NCBI RefSeq assembly: GCF_000149955.1
Contig: NC_030998.1
Location: 446,699 to 510,698 of the forward strand
DNA length: 64,000 nt
Direction of reading: 5' to 3'
Origin: Fusarium oxysporum f. sp. lycopersici 4287
Taxonomy: Eukaryota > Ascomycota > Sordariomycetes > Hypocreales > Nectriaceae
The notes beneath the pieces are model-generated. The model was not told the DNA's origin. It saw only the letters and a list, made by a program, of their open reading frames with translations, and did not search any database. Positions 11,209 through 22,584 of this stretch are shown piece after piece. How positions within the stretch are numbered: the stretch's first letter is position 1; each line of letters begins with the position of its first letter. The position numbers and the translations under genes are program-made.

Positions 11209-12323
11209 TCAAAGTTTGCTCCGCACAGCCGCCTCCTCGATGGTAGCGGACGTGACCAGATCTCGGACCTTCAAAGCCACGCCATAGCTGTATGTATAAC
11301 CCAGAGTATTGAAGCCATAGGCGTGTATCACGTCATCCTCCCGCTCCAGGCGATATCCTCCTTCTCTACTCGGTCGGAACCCAACCAAATCCTTCATGAC
11401 ATACTTGTCTAGATCAACACCCTGATACTGGTCGTTCATGACGAGCTTCATGCGTCGTAAAATATCTGACCGTACTTCAGGGTCAACCTTTTGTTCCATG
11501 TTACCTGGCTGACTGACTCCTCCAACAATCACGCCGCCACTGTACATCCGCGGAATCTGGTAGGTGTAATGAGAGCCCTGAAACATGACCATTTCGTGAG
11601 AATCACTTTCGACAAGCATCGTCTGGCCACGAACAGCGACGACTTTGTTGTCATTCGCAAGGTGAAAAGCCCCTAGGCCTGAGGCATTGACGATTCTCTT
11701 TATCTGTAGAATCGACCTAGCCTCCTCGATGGTCTTGACTTCAGCGCGGATGAAACGAACTCCTTTCTTGTCTAGCACCGCCTTGATCCAAGGCAAGAAT
11801 ACTCCGGGGTTGACCGTCATCGACTGATATTTAAATCCCATTTTGGCGTTTGCTGGAAGATCTTTTGATGGCAGACGGCGATACTTGGGCGCCATTCGTT
11901 TGTACCAGATAGTAGAATCATCGTCTCGGTCATCATAGTACTCAGTTACATCTACCACCTGATAATTGCCTTAGCAGTGAATACTTATGGGTAAATGACA
12001 TCGATAGGCCACCTACCTGTACTCCACTTGTCGGATCACGATGGGCGAGTGCCCAGTAGAACTTGAAGCTCTCGGTCTGTAAATCGTGTCCCTTGTAGTC
12101 CGGGTGGGGAAGTACGCCAGCACCAGCCCTTTACACAACGCTTGTCAGCTCTAAAGAAACATACATGGGGGCTGAGTGGTCCCTACCAAGGGCTTGCCCA
12201 CTGCTGAGATGAATCGTCTCCAGGTAAATCACGGGCGACGATGGTCACAGAGTATCCTGCTTCGACGAGGGCAAGAGCAGACGTGAGCCCGATGATTCCA
12301 GAACCGATTATGCCGACTTCCAT
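11209..12323 (-). CDS. D-amino-acid oxidase, peroxisomal
   Basis: Three exons, 12323-12187, 12128-12017 and 11958-11209; two 58-bp introns. Predicted 332 aa. The N-terminus [20 protein letters not shown] is the FAD-binding G-x-G-x-x-G fold, and QQWASPWAGAG, split by intron 1, is the family signature following it. The C-terminal part has [14 protein letters not shown] (substrate-carboxylate Arg region) and [16 protein letters not shown], the conserved FAD-contact motif. The protein ends in SKL, a perfect PTS1 signal, so it should act in peroxisomes. It oxidises D-amino acids to imino acids and hydrogen peroxide. It is tail-to-tail with the RidA gene (239 bp apart) and divergent from a ketopantoate-reductase-like gene. 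Confidence 0.93.
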
Positions 12324-12792
12324 TGTGAATACTTAAAGCAACTTTTTTCACAAGCGATTTGCGGTCCTTGGAAAATATCCCACCGAATGGGCACTGGCGG
12401 CCGTAATTTGAGGAAATCTTGTCCATTGATAATAGGACTGCATAATGTGATACAGGCCGGAGCCGGCTTTGACAAGCAGAGGGTGGCGAGCAGCCAGGCA
12501 ATACTGACCGACACATTAATCTTTGAGCACTAGAACTACTGCTAGTCAAAAATTGGTAGGTCCTCTGAGAGCACTGAGGAATGCCGGCGATGAAGGCGGG
12601 GCCGTAGCCCGGAGCTTGGAGTGTGGAGACAGCCTGGCACCTCGACCGGCACAGCCGGATAATAGGGCGGCATTGTGACGCGAATCGCATCCGGGAAAAA
12701 AGTAATCATTTCAATTTTATCGATCCCCCTGCTTGTCATTGTAGCGATACTTAGCTTAGAAACTTGTCGAAGGCAAGTCGAGGAATAACATA
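12324..12792. promoter_or_regulatory. Divergent promoter of the D-amino-acid oxidase and PanE-like genes
   Basis: 469 bp between two start codons on opposite strands. It contains several CCGG-core sites: GGCCGG 12455-12460, GCCGGC 12462-12467, GCCGGC 12583-12588, CCGGC 12646-12650 and GCCGG 12654-12658. These resemble the sites upstream of the RidA gene. A common regulator is an inference. Confidence 0.45.
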
Positions 12793-12914
12793 ATGACTTC
12801 ACCTAAAGACAGAGTACTACTGATTGGCAGCGGTGGTATTGGCACGATTGCTGCTCTGAATCTCGAAGAAGGAGGTTTGGCTGAAGTCACGTCTGTTTTG
12901 CGGTCCAATTTCCA

Positions 12915-12919
12915 AGTCG
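12915..12919 (+). repeat. Target-site duplication, left copy (AGTCG)
   Basis: AGTCG directly left of the element, repeated at 17817-17821 directly right of it. Five bases is the normal duplication size for Copia integrase. Confidence 0.92.
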
Positions 12920-13116
12920 TGTTGTTTATATTGCGCAGTAGTGCTAGGTGAAAATATATATTTTTGTATAACTTGATTGTTCATTAGTGAGATGAGAGTT
13001 CTTCTCAGGTTTATATCTCTAAATGATTTCATCTAGGACTTTAAACTTTAAATCTAGGACTTTCAGACTGTTAGTCTGAATCCTGAAGGGAAGGGGGATC
13101 CCCGGATTTTCCAACA
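12920..13116 (-). repeat. Copia 3' LTR (left in the window)
   Basis: 197 bp, TGTTG at the left and CAACA at the right end. Identical by eye to the LTR at 17620-17816. Confidence 0.95.
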
Positions 13117-13130
13117 CGCCCCCATCCACC
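13117..13130 (-). other. Candidate polypurine tract of the Copia element
   Basis: On the minus strand GGTGGATGGGGGCG lies immediately before the 3' LTR, the position where plus-strand DNA synthesis is primed. Confidence 0.6.
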
Positions 13131-13136
13131 TTGTCT

Positions 13137-16100
13137 TCAGGGCACAGAGTCATCGTGGACTTCAGTACTCCAAATAATACGACCTGCTTCCTCGATCGGA
13201 CATGCACTGACTCGAATTGCTTCTAGAAAGTGGCCATGGCTGACGGCGTTCAATGGTTTAGTGAGTCCGTCTGCTACCTGCTCATGTGTGCTGACGTATT
13301 GTACATCAATATTCCCGGCTTCAACTTCTTCTCGGATATGGTGCTCGGTTAACGGAATGTGCTTTGTCCGTTGGTGAAGCTCAGGGTTTCTGCATAGCTT
13401 TAGGGAACCCTGATTATCGCCGTTCAGTGGGATAGGCATATGTAGCGGAAGGAACAGTTCAGAGAAGAGGTTCCTAGTCCAGGCTAATTCTCTGGCACAC
13501 TGGGAGAGTGCTGTATATTCAGCCTCGGTAGTCGATAGTGCCACTGTTTCGTGCCGTTTGGCCCTCCATGAGACTGTAGATCCTTCAAGTTGAACAAGCC
13601 ATCCAAACGTCGATCTTCCCGTAACAGTGTCGCCTTTCCAATCCGAGTCGGCCCAAGCTGTGATGCTCCAAGCGGATTCAGGATCTTTCTTGACGCCCCC
13701 AAGCACCAGGCCGTGGTCCCTTGTCTGCTGTAGATAGCGAAGACCTCTTTTGATCAATCGTGAATGTGCTGGTGATGGATTCGACATGTATCTTGAGAGT
13801 ACCGAGAGTAGGAAAGCTAAATCGGGTCTGGTTTGGGTCATTCCATACATCAGCGAGCCGGTTTTCGAGCTATAGTCTTCTCGTTCTTCTGGAGAAGCCG
13901 AGTCGCCATTGTCTCTTGGTTGCAGTGTCGAGAGTGAATTTCGCTCCATCGGGGTCTTGACCGGTCGGCAATCTTCCAAGCCGAATTTCTTCAGTATTCT
14001 GGTAAAATATGCATCCTGGGAAAGGTAGATCAGCCTTGAGTTCCTGTCTCGGGTTATTCTTACTCCAAGAAAATGGCTGGCGGGACCGAGATCAGTCATC
14101 GTAAAGATCTCTCCCAGGCGGGCTTTGTACCCTTGGATTGCTTCCTTGTTGCTGCCCATGATGAGGAAGTCATCCACATATGTGATGATAATCACTCCCG
14201 TTGTGGGATTGTGATATACGGCCGTGTCAGACGTTGCTTGTCTGAAGTCAAGGGATTCTAAGGTCTTCTTCAGCTTCTTTTGCCATTGCCGAGGCGCCTG
14301 TTTGAGTCCGTAGAGGGATTTGATCAATTTGCAGATCTTCTCAGTTGAGAATCCTGCCGGACGGTCTTCTGGGTGTTGATCGAAATACTCGACAAGTCCT
14401 TCCGGCATTTCGATAAAGACTTGTTCATCGAGATCCCCTTCCAGGAACGCCGTCGACACGTCCATCTGCTCAATTTCCCAGTCAAGACAGGCAGCAACGG
14501 TGAGGAGGATTCTCCAAGTCGCCGCTTTGGCAACAGAGGCAAAAGTCTGGTTGTAGTCAAAGCCGAACTGTTGTTCAAAGCCTCTGACCACCAGCCGTGC
14601 CTTGAACTTGTCGAGGTTGCCGTCCTCGTTTTTCTTGACCTTGAATACCCACTTGACTGTAAGTGGCCTATTGTGAGCTTGGGTGCGGTCCAGCATGCGC
14701 CAAGCTCCTTTCTTGAGGAGGCTGCGCAGCTCACTGTGTATTGCTCTGAGCCAATGCTCCCTTTGCGGACCTTGAAGCGCTTCAGTCATTGTTTTGGGCT
14801 CAGTGATCACCTCTTTTCGGAGATCGGGCAGCTTAGCTGATGTCATGGATGTTGTCGTCTGTCCATGCTGAGGATTATGCACCTCAGCATGCTGAAGATT
14901 GTTCACTTCAGACCTTTGTGGGCTTGGAGTCTTTGTCTGCTCCGTGACGGACTGTGGCCGGCTTGAGATGGGAGCTCCGTTCTTGCGGATTTCCGGCTCA
15001 ACATCATGCTCAGTTTCGGTCAGGAGTTCTGTCTCCCCAACCTTTTCGTAGAATTGTACATTTGCAGAGCGGACGATCTGATGTCCCTTCCTGCGAGAGG
15101 GCACCCAGCAGGTGTAGATCTGTGAACCTTCCATGCATAGGTAGATTCCAGCCTCTCCTCTTGGGCCAAACTTGTGTGATCTCAATCTTCGTTCCTGCGG
15201 TATGTGTATCGTGACTTGTGAGCCGCAGATTCGTTCTCCGGACAGATCCGGCTTGTTGTCTTGTCCGGGAAAGGCCTCGTTGAGAAAGCTTTCCATGGGA
15301 GTGAGGCCATCAATTGCCCTGGTGGCTGTCACGTTTGTCTTGCGCACCATATCTTCCAGGACCAATGGCCAGAGCTCTATCGGGATTCTTTCCGACTCCA
15401 TGGTTGCTCTGACTTTGTCAAAGATGATGCGGTTAGAGCGCTCAGCACTCCGTTAAATTCAGGAGTATATGGTATCGTCTTGATGATCTTGACGCCGTGA
15501 GTGTACTCGAGGTTCTTGAGAGACGCACCATAGAGCTCAGAGCCGCCATCCATCTGGATTGCGTACACTCGGATGCCATACTGAGTTCGTATCTTGGAGA
15601 TGAGCTGGCCTAGGAGTTCCGAAGCCATCCCCTTCCTCGTGAATGTGTAGGCCCATCTCATTCGATGCCTGTCATCTGTGGCAATCATTCCCCATCGTTC
15701 GCCTCTAATGCCCGGTGGATTGACTTTGAAGGTGTCAACATGAATGAACCCGGCCCTGGAGGCTCGTTTCCGTTTATTTCGCGGAGTCCATCGTAGGGCC
15801 TTTGCGATGTCGCAGGCGAGGCAGTAATTGAAAGGCTGATGGTCGTGGTGGCCGTCACAGTACATTCCTTTGGTCATTTTGGCAGTCTGTGACACCTGAT
15901 ATGCGTTAACATGGCCGAGTCTTCGGTGCCAAAGGTCGACATTCAGGCATTGATTTGATGAAGCAGTGTGGTGATTGCATGGTTCTGGCTGGAGTTCCCA
16001 GGCGGCCTGGTTTGAAACAGTAGTCTTTCCGACCTCAGTGTTCACGTACAGACCGTCCCTTCCTATGCGGAGGAGACCAAAGACATCTCCTGTTGGGTCA

Positions 16101-17551
16101 TACATGTCGTTCCCGTCTATCCAGCCGCCGTTCTTGTATAGCCTGAGTCCTGACATGACATTTACCGGAAACTCAGGGATGAACAGCGTGTCTTTGAGGT
16201 TAATTGTGACCTGCTCACCCCATTTGTTTATGAAGCAAATTTTGACTGTCCCCCTACCGAATGGGTACACCTTCCCACCGCCCGTAACGAGGACCGTTCG
16301 GGTTGCAGGCTGCAGTTCTGTGAATAGGCTTTGGTCGTTGCAGATGTGGACTGACGAACCTGTGTCGAACAGCCATTCTGCGGTTGAAGAGATGTTATCA
16401 AGGGAGACCTTACACGTCTCTGTATTGTCCATAGGTAGCTCGTCTGAGACGCTGTCTTCAAGGATCAGAAAAGATCGCTCGACTGTCATATGATTTGATT
16501 CCTTGATATGGAGATTCTTGGTGTTGTCCCGTTGAAGATCATGCTCCATGAGTTCCTTGGCGAGGCGGACTGCCCAGTCAGGTCGCTTATCCTTATGGGC
16601 AAACCAACAATCATTTTCGTGATGTCCTCTCTTCTTGCAGTTCGTGCAGGTATGGTCCTTATGCTTGCCGACCCGATGATTGGTTTCCTGGCTGGATTTG
16701 TTCGTGGCTCGTAGGTTCTTTGAAGAGCCTCTCCTCCGGCCGCTTGCCTCTTGCTTTCTTGCGGTCAGGCCCTTCCTTCCGGTCTTTTTACTGTGAGCCC
16801 AGTACGTTGAGGCAGTGCCATGACTATCATCATCATCTGATGACCTGTTTTCATCAATGAGATCTTGCTGCATTGATCGTAGTGTTGGCGGATGCTCCGA
16901 GCGTAGGAGAGCGCGCTGTCTGGCAGTCCAGTCGGGGTACTCGTTCTCGCAGGCAGTCAGATAAACAACCTTTTTGAGGGTATCTGAGATTGGTTCTTTC
17001 TGCTCGAGGAGAAGTTTGACGAGTCGTTCAAAGTCGACATTAAATTGTGGAATTGTCTCGTAAGAGCTTGTTTTGATCCGGATGAACTGGTAAAGTGTTG
17101 TCTGCAGAAGAACTGGGCCCGTGCCAATACAATAGGCCTGGAGAAGGTTGAACATCTCCTGGGGATTCTCAATCCCGACTAGTTGACTAAGTGCTTCTCC
17201 AGTGCAGTTACCTCGGATGGAGACGGCAGCTTTTGCCGCCCTGATCTTTTGATCCATAGTCTGCTGTTCCTCGGGAGGGTAATCACCAAAGACAGCATCT
17301 TCGAGACCATTGATTCGAAGAATGGCCTTCTGAGCTGGGCAATATTGCTCCCAATTGGAGGGTCCGCCTAGCTTGAGCTCTTGCGGAAGGAAAAGAGTAT
17401 TCTTTTCAGAGATGACCGTGGTACTGTCATACATTGAGGATGGTGTGTGGTCTTGACCTGAAGCACCAGGTCGCGACGATTCGGATGCAGGCGATACTCT
17501 GATTGTGTTGCGGGTTCGCATGGTGGAACGTGGGGCTCGTCGTGACGTCAT
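13137..17551 (-). pseudogene. Copia gag-pol polyprotein with a frame break in integrase
   Basis: Two overlapping open parts, 17551-15377 and 15401-13137. Part one holds the gag region, a zinc knuckle (CTNCKKRGHHENDCW), the protease site WLFDTGSSVHICND, the integrase HHCC region starting WHRRLGH, and core acidic residues (HVDTFK, MDGGSELYG). Part two holds the end of the integrase, the reverse transcriptase (FLEGDLDEQVFIEMPEGL, catalytic YVDDFLIMG) and RNase H (WADSDWKGD, STTEAEYTALS). At about 15444-15449, just after the conserved PEFNGV motif, the frame is one base short compared with Copia proteins. Copia elements normally use a single frame here, so this is a mutation (or sequencing error), not a recoding site. 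Confidence 0.93.
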
Positions 17552-17599
17552 CTTGAGTTGAAGTTTGGTTCTTTGATTCAGAAGAGAAACCCGGTGTTT

Positions 17600-17619
17600 G
17601 CTAACCCGGGCTCATAACC
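17600..17619 (-). other. Primer-binding site matching the initiator tRNA anticodon arm
   Basis: The plus strand next to the 5' LTR reads GGGCTCATAACC (17608-17619), the anticodon stem-loop of initiator tRNA-Met with its CAU anticodon. Priming by a cleaved 5' half of tRNA-iMet is known for Drosophila copia and several fungal Copia elements. Confidence 0.75.
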
Positions 17620-17816
17620 TGTTGTTTATATTGCGCAGTAGTGCTAGGTGAAAATATATATTTTTGTATAACTTGATTGTTCATTAGTGAGATGAGAGTT
17701 CTTCTCAGGTTTATATCTCTAAATGATTTCATCTAGGACTTTAAACTTTAAATCTAGGACTTTCAGACTGTTAGTCTGAATCCTGAAGGGAAGGGGGATC
17801 CCCGGATTTTCCAACA
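17620..17816 (-). repeat. Copia 5' LTR (right in the window)
   Basis: 197 bp, identical by eye to 12920-13116. As the element is transcribed leftward, this LTR supplies its promoter. Confidence 0.95.
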
Positions 17817-17821
17817 AGTCG
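17817..17821 (+). repeat. Target-site duplication, right copy (AGTCG)
   Basis: Second copy of AGTCG. Removing it with the element restores the open PanE-like reading frame. Confidence 0.92.
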
Positions 17822-18818
17822 TGCGCACCAAGGGATTCACGATCAGGTCTTGCCAGCATGGCGATATTCACAATTGGCGGCCTACTGAAAGTAAGTTCAG
17901 CCTGTATTCCTGAAACCTCCAACAAGATGAACAAGGTCCGCTGACTTTAGAGATAGGCTTGGATGCTATTCCGAACAGATACGATGCGCAGGGCCGGCCA
18001 TTCGACTATATCGTTTGCTGCACCAAGAATATTCCAGACATTATCCCTACGTTATGCGACATCATTGCACCTGCAGTCACTCCCGGCCATACGGCCATCG
18101 TCTTGATACAAAATGGTCTGAATATCGAAAGACCGTTTATCCATCGATTTCCGAACAATGTTATCATATCTGGTATCAGCAGAATCGACGCCCACGAAGT
18201 CGCACCTGGTGTCATCGAGCAGAAACAGAACGACCTTCTACACATCGGAGCTTTCAATAACCCGTCCTTGCATCTGAAGGTACAAGAGGCGGCGGCGAAG
18301 CGCTTCGTAGAAATCTACAGCATGGGAGGCAAAACGACATGTCTGTACCAACCAGACGTCGATTTTGACCGCTGGAGCAAGTTGGTGTACAATGCTTCCT
18401 TCAACCCGATTTGCGCGTTGGCTCGCCTGAACACTGGCGAGCTGCAGAGAACAGGCAGAGTTGTGGACACTCTTGTAATCCCCGCGATGAAAGAAGTTCT
18501 GGCTGTAGCGGAAAAGGCAGGACACGCGCTTCCGGAAAGCATTATAAATGATACAATCAGGAGCAACCCGATAAACGATAATATTACCCCGAGTATGCAA
18601 ATAGATCTGGAAAAGGTAAAGTGTTCACCCAATGGAGATAATAGTTTAAGATCTAACATGCTGGGCTGCAGGGTAATTTTATCGAACATGAGAATATCAT
18701 CGGGGAGGTGGTCCGAGAAGGTCACGAGAGAGGAGTAGCTACACCGGTATTATCAACTTTGTACGAACTATGCTGTGCAGTGCAGTGGAAGCTCAAGGGA
18801 AAGAGAAACGGTAAATAG

Positions 18819-19400
18819 ATTAGAGAGTTAACGGTCCGGTATCCTTTAAGCGCCTGTTTCGATGTTCTCCAATTTGCCAAAAGTAGTTTGTTACAAGGTG
18901 TTAAAATTAACTCATCCTCGGGCTATTGTGTAGTAAGTTGGTTCATTGCCCTGAAGTGCTTTTTTTAAAGACTGTTATTTTGTATTGATAGACCTGACAG
19001 TTGATGCTTGCATCGCGGGCCATTCCTCGAGATTCGCTCCTCGCTGTACGCAAGACTTTTCACTTACCCTACTGTCGACAGTCGGCGTGGGACGAGGGAC
19101 AGGCAAGAGCCAGTTCCTGACTCGCATAACGGAACGAAAACGAGGTTAAACGAGGTCGCCAGGTTAAGCATCCAGGAACTTTTGCACTATATCCCGAGAT
19201 ATCCACAATAGCCCACGCTGAGGCCAATTGAAAGCCATTGTGCGCTGTGATGGATGGCAGGGGTGTTTCCACTGGGTAGTACGGGGACATTGGACCAATT
19301 GCTTTTTATTTCAGTGGCTGCCTTTCTCTTTTTCTCGTTCTCGTTTTCTATCCCGAGTTTTTTGACTTTTCCCCTGAGAATCCAGAATTTGGCATTGGTC
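18819..19400. other. Promoter region of the UPC2-like factor
   Basis: About 580 bp. A strongly pyrimidine-rich stretch at about 19305-19375 (CT and TTTC repeats) precedes the start codon, common in fungal 5' regions. No gene seen. Confidence 0.45.
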
Positions 19401-20663
19401 ATGTCGAGTAGCACGCCAACAACGCTGCCTACCTCGGGAACCTCGGAGCATCGAGGTTCCAAGACGAAACGAGTCCACAAGAAATCGCGGATGGGTTGCC
19501 AGACCTGCAAGCACAGACGAATCAAAGTCAGTCGCACTTCAATTCCTTCTTTAGCATACAATCAGGAGCCATTGACTAATTATTTCTTGTTTTTCGTCCT
19601 TCCAGTGTGGAGAAGAGAAGCCTATTTGCGCTCACTGTGAGAGACGAGGTGAAGAATGCCACTATACTCTCCCATTCCATACGAGGCACTACACTTCTCC
19701 AGTGTCGTCACCACAAACACCTGCAGCAGCACCAAATCTTGGCTTGTTGGACCTGGAACTCATGCATAATTTCTGCACGTCGACTTACGCCACTCTGAGT
19801 AATGACTCGGCGATAAGAGACCTCTGGCGCATTCGGATCGTCAGGCTTTGCTTAAACTGTGACTACGCCATGTTGGCAATCTTATCCGTGTCAGCACTCC
19901 ACCTGAGCCATTTCTCAACGGAGAGGAGAGAATTCCTCCGCGAAAGAGCTATAACGTACCATAACCAGGCGCTAAGCATTGCCTCTGCGTTTATCGACGC
20001 GTACAATGACAAAAATGCCCAGCATCTGTTTGCCTTCTCCATTTTAACTATCTACTATTGTTAGTCCCCTGGACCCCCTTGTTGATCTCGCTAACATCTA
20101 TACTAGCTTTCGCTCAGACCCCAGAGCATGACGACGGGCCATACCCTCCTTGGGTAGTCCTGATAAAAGGCTGCACCAGTTTTATGGCATTGGCTCGGAG
20201 CACCCTCTTAGTTGGACCTTTCTCAGCTCTGTTGCAAAAGGCTCGAAGGCGTTTGGAACTCAGAGAGCAAACCTTCAAAACCGACTACATGCAGCAGTTG
20301 AGGTTCTTTGTGGACGAGACGATCACAGATTCAGAGCGGCGTTCAGTTTATCACGATGCGATTCACGGATTGAACCAGACTTATGGTGTGTTTTATGAAG
20401 TCGAAGGTGATAAGGATCTAGTGGATATTTTTTCTTGGATTGTATTTGCAAAAGATTTCCTTACGTTTGTGGCAGATGAAGAAGAGGAGGCTCTTGTCGT
20501 ACTGTCTTACTTTTGCGTCTTGTTACACAAATTACCTTGTCAATGGTGGCTGAACAGTTGGGTTAACCATATCATGACCAGGATATACTCGTCTGTGGGC
20601 GAGGTGTATCTCATTTATTTAGTATGGCCGATGGAGGAGATTGGATGGTTGCCGAAGCATTAA
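19401..20663 (+). CDS. Zn2Cys6 transcription factor, UPC2-like class
   Basis: Exons 19401-19526, 19606-20059 and 20107-20663; introns of 79 and 47 bp. Predicted 378 aa. The DNA-binding cluster, joined across intron 1, is C-x2-C-x6-C-x6-C-x2-C-x6-C (GCQTCKHRRIK then CGEEKPICAHCERRGEEC), preceded by the basic KRVHKKSR. This N-terminal cluster and the ligand-domain-like sequence after it (LLDLELMHNFCTSTYATLS) fit the UPC2/ECM22-like group, known in yeast for sterol-responsive control. The start at 19401 is chosen because upstream in-frame sequence is a hydrophobic pyrimidine-tract translation. The next two genes encode RTA1-like membrane proteins, a family linked to sterol and azole stress, so local regulation is plausible but unproven. 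Confidence 0.85.
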
Positions 20664-21089
20664 GACTTGTTGTTTACAGATACCTAGCTAATGCCCAACA
20701 GATCGTGATCTGTGGATAAATAACTGCAAGGCTTTCGCTTACGGGCCCATGTTCTCGGTTTTCGTTCCCGTCACCCACTCTCGGTTTCAAAACGAGTTGT
20801 GGATACCAGGATCCGGTATCCACAGGCCGTAGCTAACATCATTGAACGTCATCCACTTTCCAGGTTCGCACAGAATGCGAGATGCGAAAATAGCAAAGGG
20901 ATACGGTCATCGTGTCGAAGTGGAGGCTGGGCTGGTATGTTCTCCCTATCAACCAACCACTTCCTATTTTGGCGTTCCCTTCCGTGGGATGGCAATTCTG
21001 TGTTCTCGATAAAAGCTTTTCCTTCCTTTGCTCAAAAGTAACCCGCACATCAACCTCGAAATCGCTTTCAGTTGAAGTTGCAAGCGAAG
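20664..21089. other. Promoter of the first RTA1-like gene
   Basis: About 425 bp between two genes in the same direction. No coding sequence or clear motif is seen. Confidence 0.4.
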
Positions 21090-22011
21090 ATGGAGCTTTT
21101 CCCACGGATTGACACACTTGCCGACGGCAAGGTGGACTTTAAGCTGTACCGGTACACGCCTTCTTTCCCTGCAGCCATCGTCGCTACGGTCATCTTCGCG
21201 ATACTTTCCTGCCTTCACATTTGGCGCCTCAGCAAAGCCCGAGCCTGGTACTTTATTCCGTTTACAATCGGCGGTGCTTGCACGTCTCCCCGTTTCACGC
21301 TCACTGACGAATATTCCTAACGTTTGCCTCGCAGTCGAAACCATCGGCTACGCTGCCCGAATTGTATCCCATAACAACAAGGAGTCTGTGCCTGCCTACA
21401 GCGTTCAAGCGATCCTCATCCTCGTTGCGCCCGCCCTCTTCGCCGCCTCAATCTACATGATACTCGGCCGAATCATCATCTCTCTTCGAGCCCAACATCT
21501 GTCATTAATTCCCGTTCGCTGGTTAACAAAGGCCTTTGTCTGTGGTGACATCGTATCCTTCTCGCTACAAGCAGCTGGAGGCGGTATCCAAGCGTCTGGC
21601 ACTATCGAGGCATATGATAGAGGAGAGAAGATCATACTCGCTGGTTTGTTCATTCAGATCGTGGTGTTTGGTTTCTTCGTTATCACCTCGGGTTTATTCC
21701 ACAGGAAGTGTTTCAAGAGCCCAACACTGGCAGCTAGAGAGAATGCCTTCCCGTGGAAACTTGACCTCAAGGTCTTGTATACTGTCAGCATTATTATCCT
21801 GGTTCGAAGCGTCTTTCGTGTCGTCGAATATTTACAGGGCAACGGCGGCTATTTAATTTCTCACGAGGTCTTTCTTTATATCTTTGATGCAATTTTGATG
21901 GCGATTGTCATGGTTATTTTCCTCATTTGGTATGTTGACCACCTTCAATACAAGGACGGCAACGAATACGATCTTCAACCTTGTGTTGTCGATGAGACAA
22001 ACTCATCTTGA
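21090..22011 (+). CDS. RTA1-like lipid-translocating exporter family protein (copy 1)
   Basis: Two exons, 21090-21273 and 21335-22011, with one 61-bp intron of phase 1. Predicted 286 aa with about seven membrane segments. RTA1 hallmarks: FKLYRYTPS near the start, ETIGYAARIVS after the intron, APALFAASIYMILGRII, VCGDIVSFSLQAAGGG and VRSVFRVVEYLQGNGGYL. RTA1/RSB1 proteins are plasma-membrane or ER proteins tied to phospholipid translocation, sphingoid-base release and resistance to sterol-related drugs. The actual cargo is unknown. Copy 2 lies tail-to-tail at 22585-23610 with the same predicted length and the first intron in the homologous position. Confidence 0.93.
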
Positions 22012-22584
22012 TTCAGTGGCAAGAAATATTCTTATAGGGTTGAGCAGGGGTCTGAAATCATGGCAAGCGGTCGGGCGTTGAGCAGGAATAAGCTATTGGC
22101 ATTGTTGATAGTTGGTTAAAGTTTGTGATATCTCAATGAGCTATAATACATAATCTCCTTCTGTACACAATTGATCTTCCATCGCCTGACACCAAAGGCA
22201 CCCATGAATGTAATATGTTACTATTAGGCTTGAGAGTGAACTTGGTTGCCGGATATCGATGAACAGTAAATCCAATGTCTCGAGGTTCATTCAGCATGGC
22301 GCGACCTAGCAGCCAGAGCGTCTTGACATTGGTCACGATACATGGAAGGTTCACGGAGACAATAACAGACTAATTAAGTGGCCCTTATCTTGCAAGCAAG
22401 CATTCATTGCAGCAATTTACAGGTTTAAAACTAAATCTTATGGACGAAGGAGAAATCTAATGTTGGTGGCTTTTCAGATCTAAATTATCAAGCTACTTGA
22501 GACCTCATCTCAGTGGCCTTCAATATAGCATTTGAACGTCTAGGACTGCCAGAGTCCATAATAGCTACAAAGCAGTATCACTTC
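22012..22584. other. Convergent intergenic region between RTA1-like genes
   Basis: About 570 bp of 3' flanking sequence for two converging genes. Nothing else is recognisable. Confidence 0.5.

Larger units (their letters stand above)
12920..17816 (-). mobile_element. Ty1/Copia LTR retrotransposon, recent insertion
   Basis: 4,897-bp element, sense strand minus. Its two 197-bp LTRs (TGTTG..CAACA) look identical base for base, so insertion is recent. It has a half-tRNA-iMet primer site beside the right LTR, a purine tract beside the left LTR, and one gag-pol frame in Copia order (gag, protease, integrase, RT, RNase H). It sits in exon 1 of a PanE-like gene with a 5-bp duplication. A single frame break in the integrase region means this copy probably cannot make a full polyprotein. 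Confidence 0.95.
12793..18818 (+). pseudogene. PanE/ApbA ketopantoate-reductase-like gene split by a retrotransposon
   Basis: Exon 1 (12793-12919 continued at 17822-17890) is cut after about 42 codons by the Copia element; then 17951 (or 17957)-18615 and 18672-18818. Introns start at 17891 and 18616. Without the insert and one copy of the target duplication the frame is open throughout. The N-terminus (VLLIGSGGIGTIAALNLE) is the NADP-binding G-x-G-x-x-G fold; FDYIVCCTKN and LIQNGLNIE match PanE. The C-terminal domain has the catalytic-Lys region DFDRWSKLVYNASFNPICAL and ends in RGVATPVLSTLYEL. Such enzymes reduce 2-oxo acids such as ketopantoate; fungal paralogues have varied or unknown substrates. 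The insertion must disrupt it unless the strain has another copy. Confidence 0.88.

Noticed and set aside
14373..14840. Long plus-strand open frames inside the Copia element (also 15975-16493)
   Set aside because: They lie opposite the clear gag-pol reading frame and carry no recognisable motif.
15377..15401. Programmed frameshift between two Copia reading frames
   Set aside because: The change falls inside the integrase core, not between gag and pol, and Copia proteins normally read through in one frame here.
17608..17619. Initiator tRNA gene fragment
   Set aside because: Only the anticodon arm is present and its position next to the LTR explains it as a primer-binding site.
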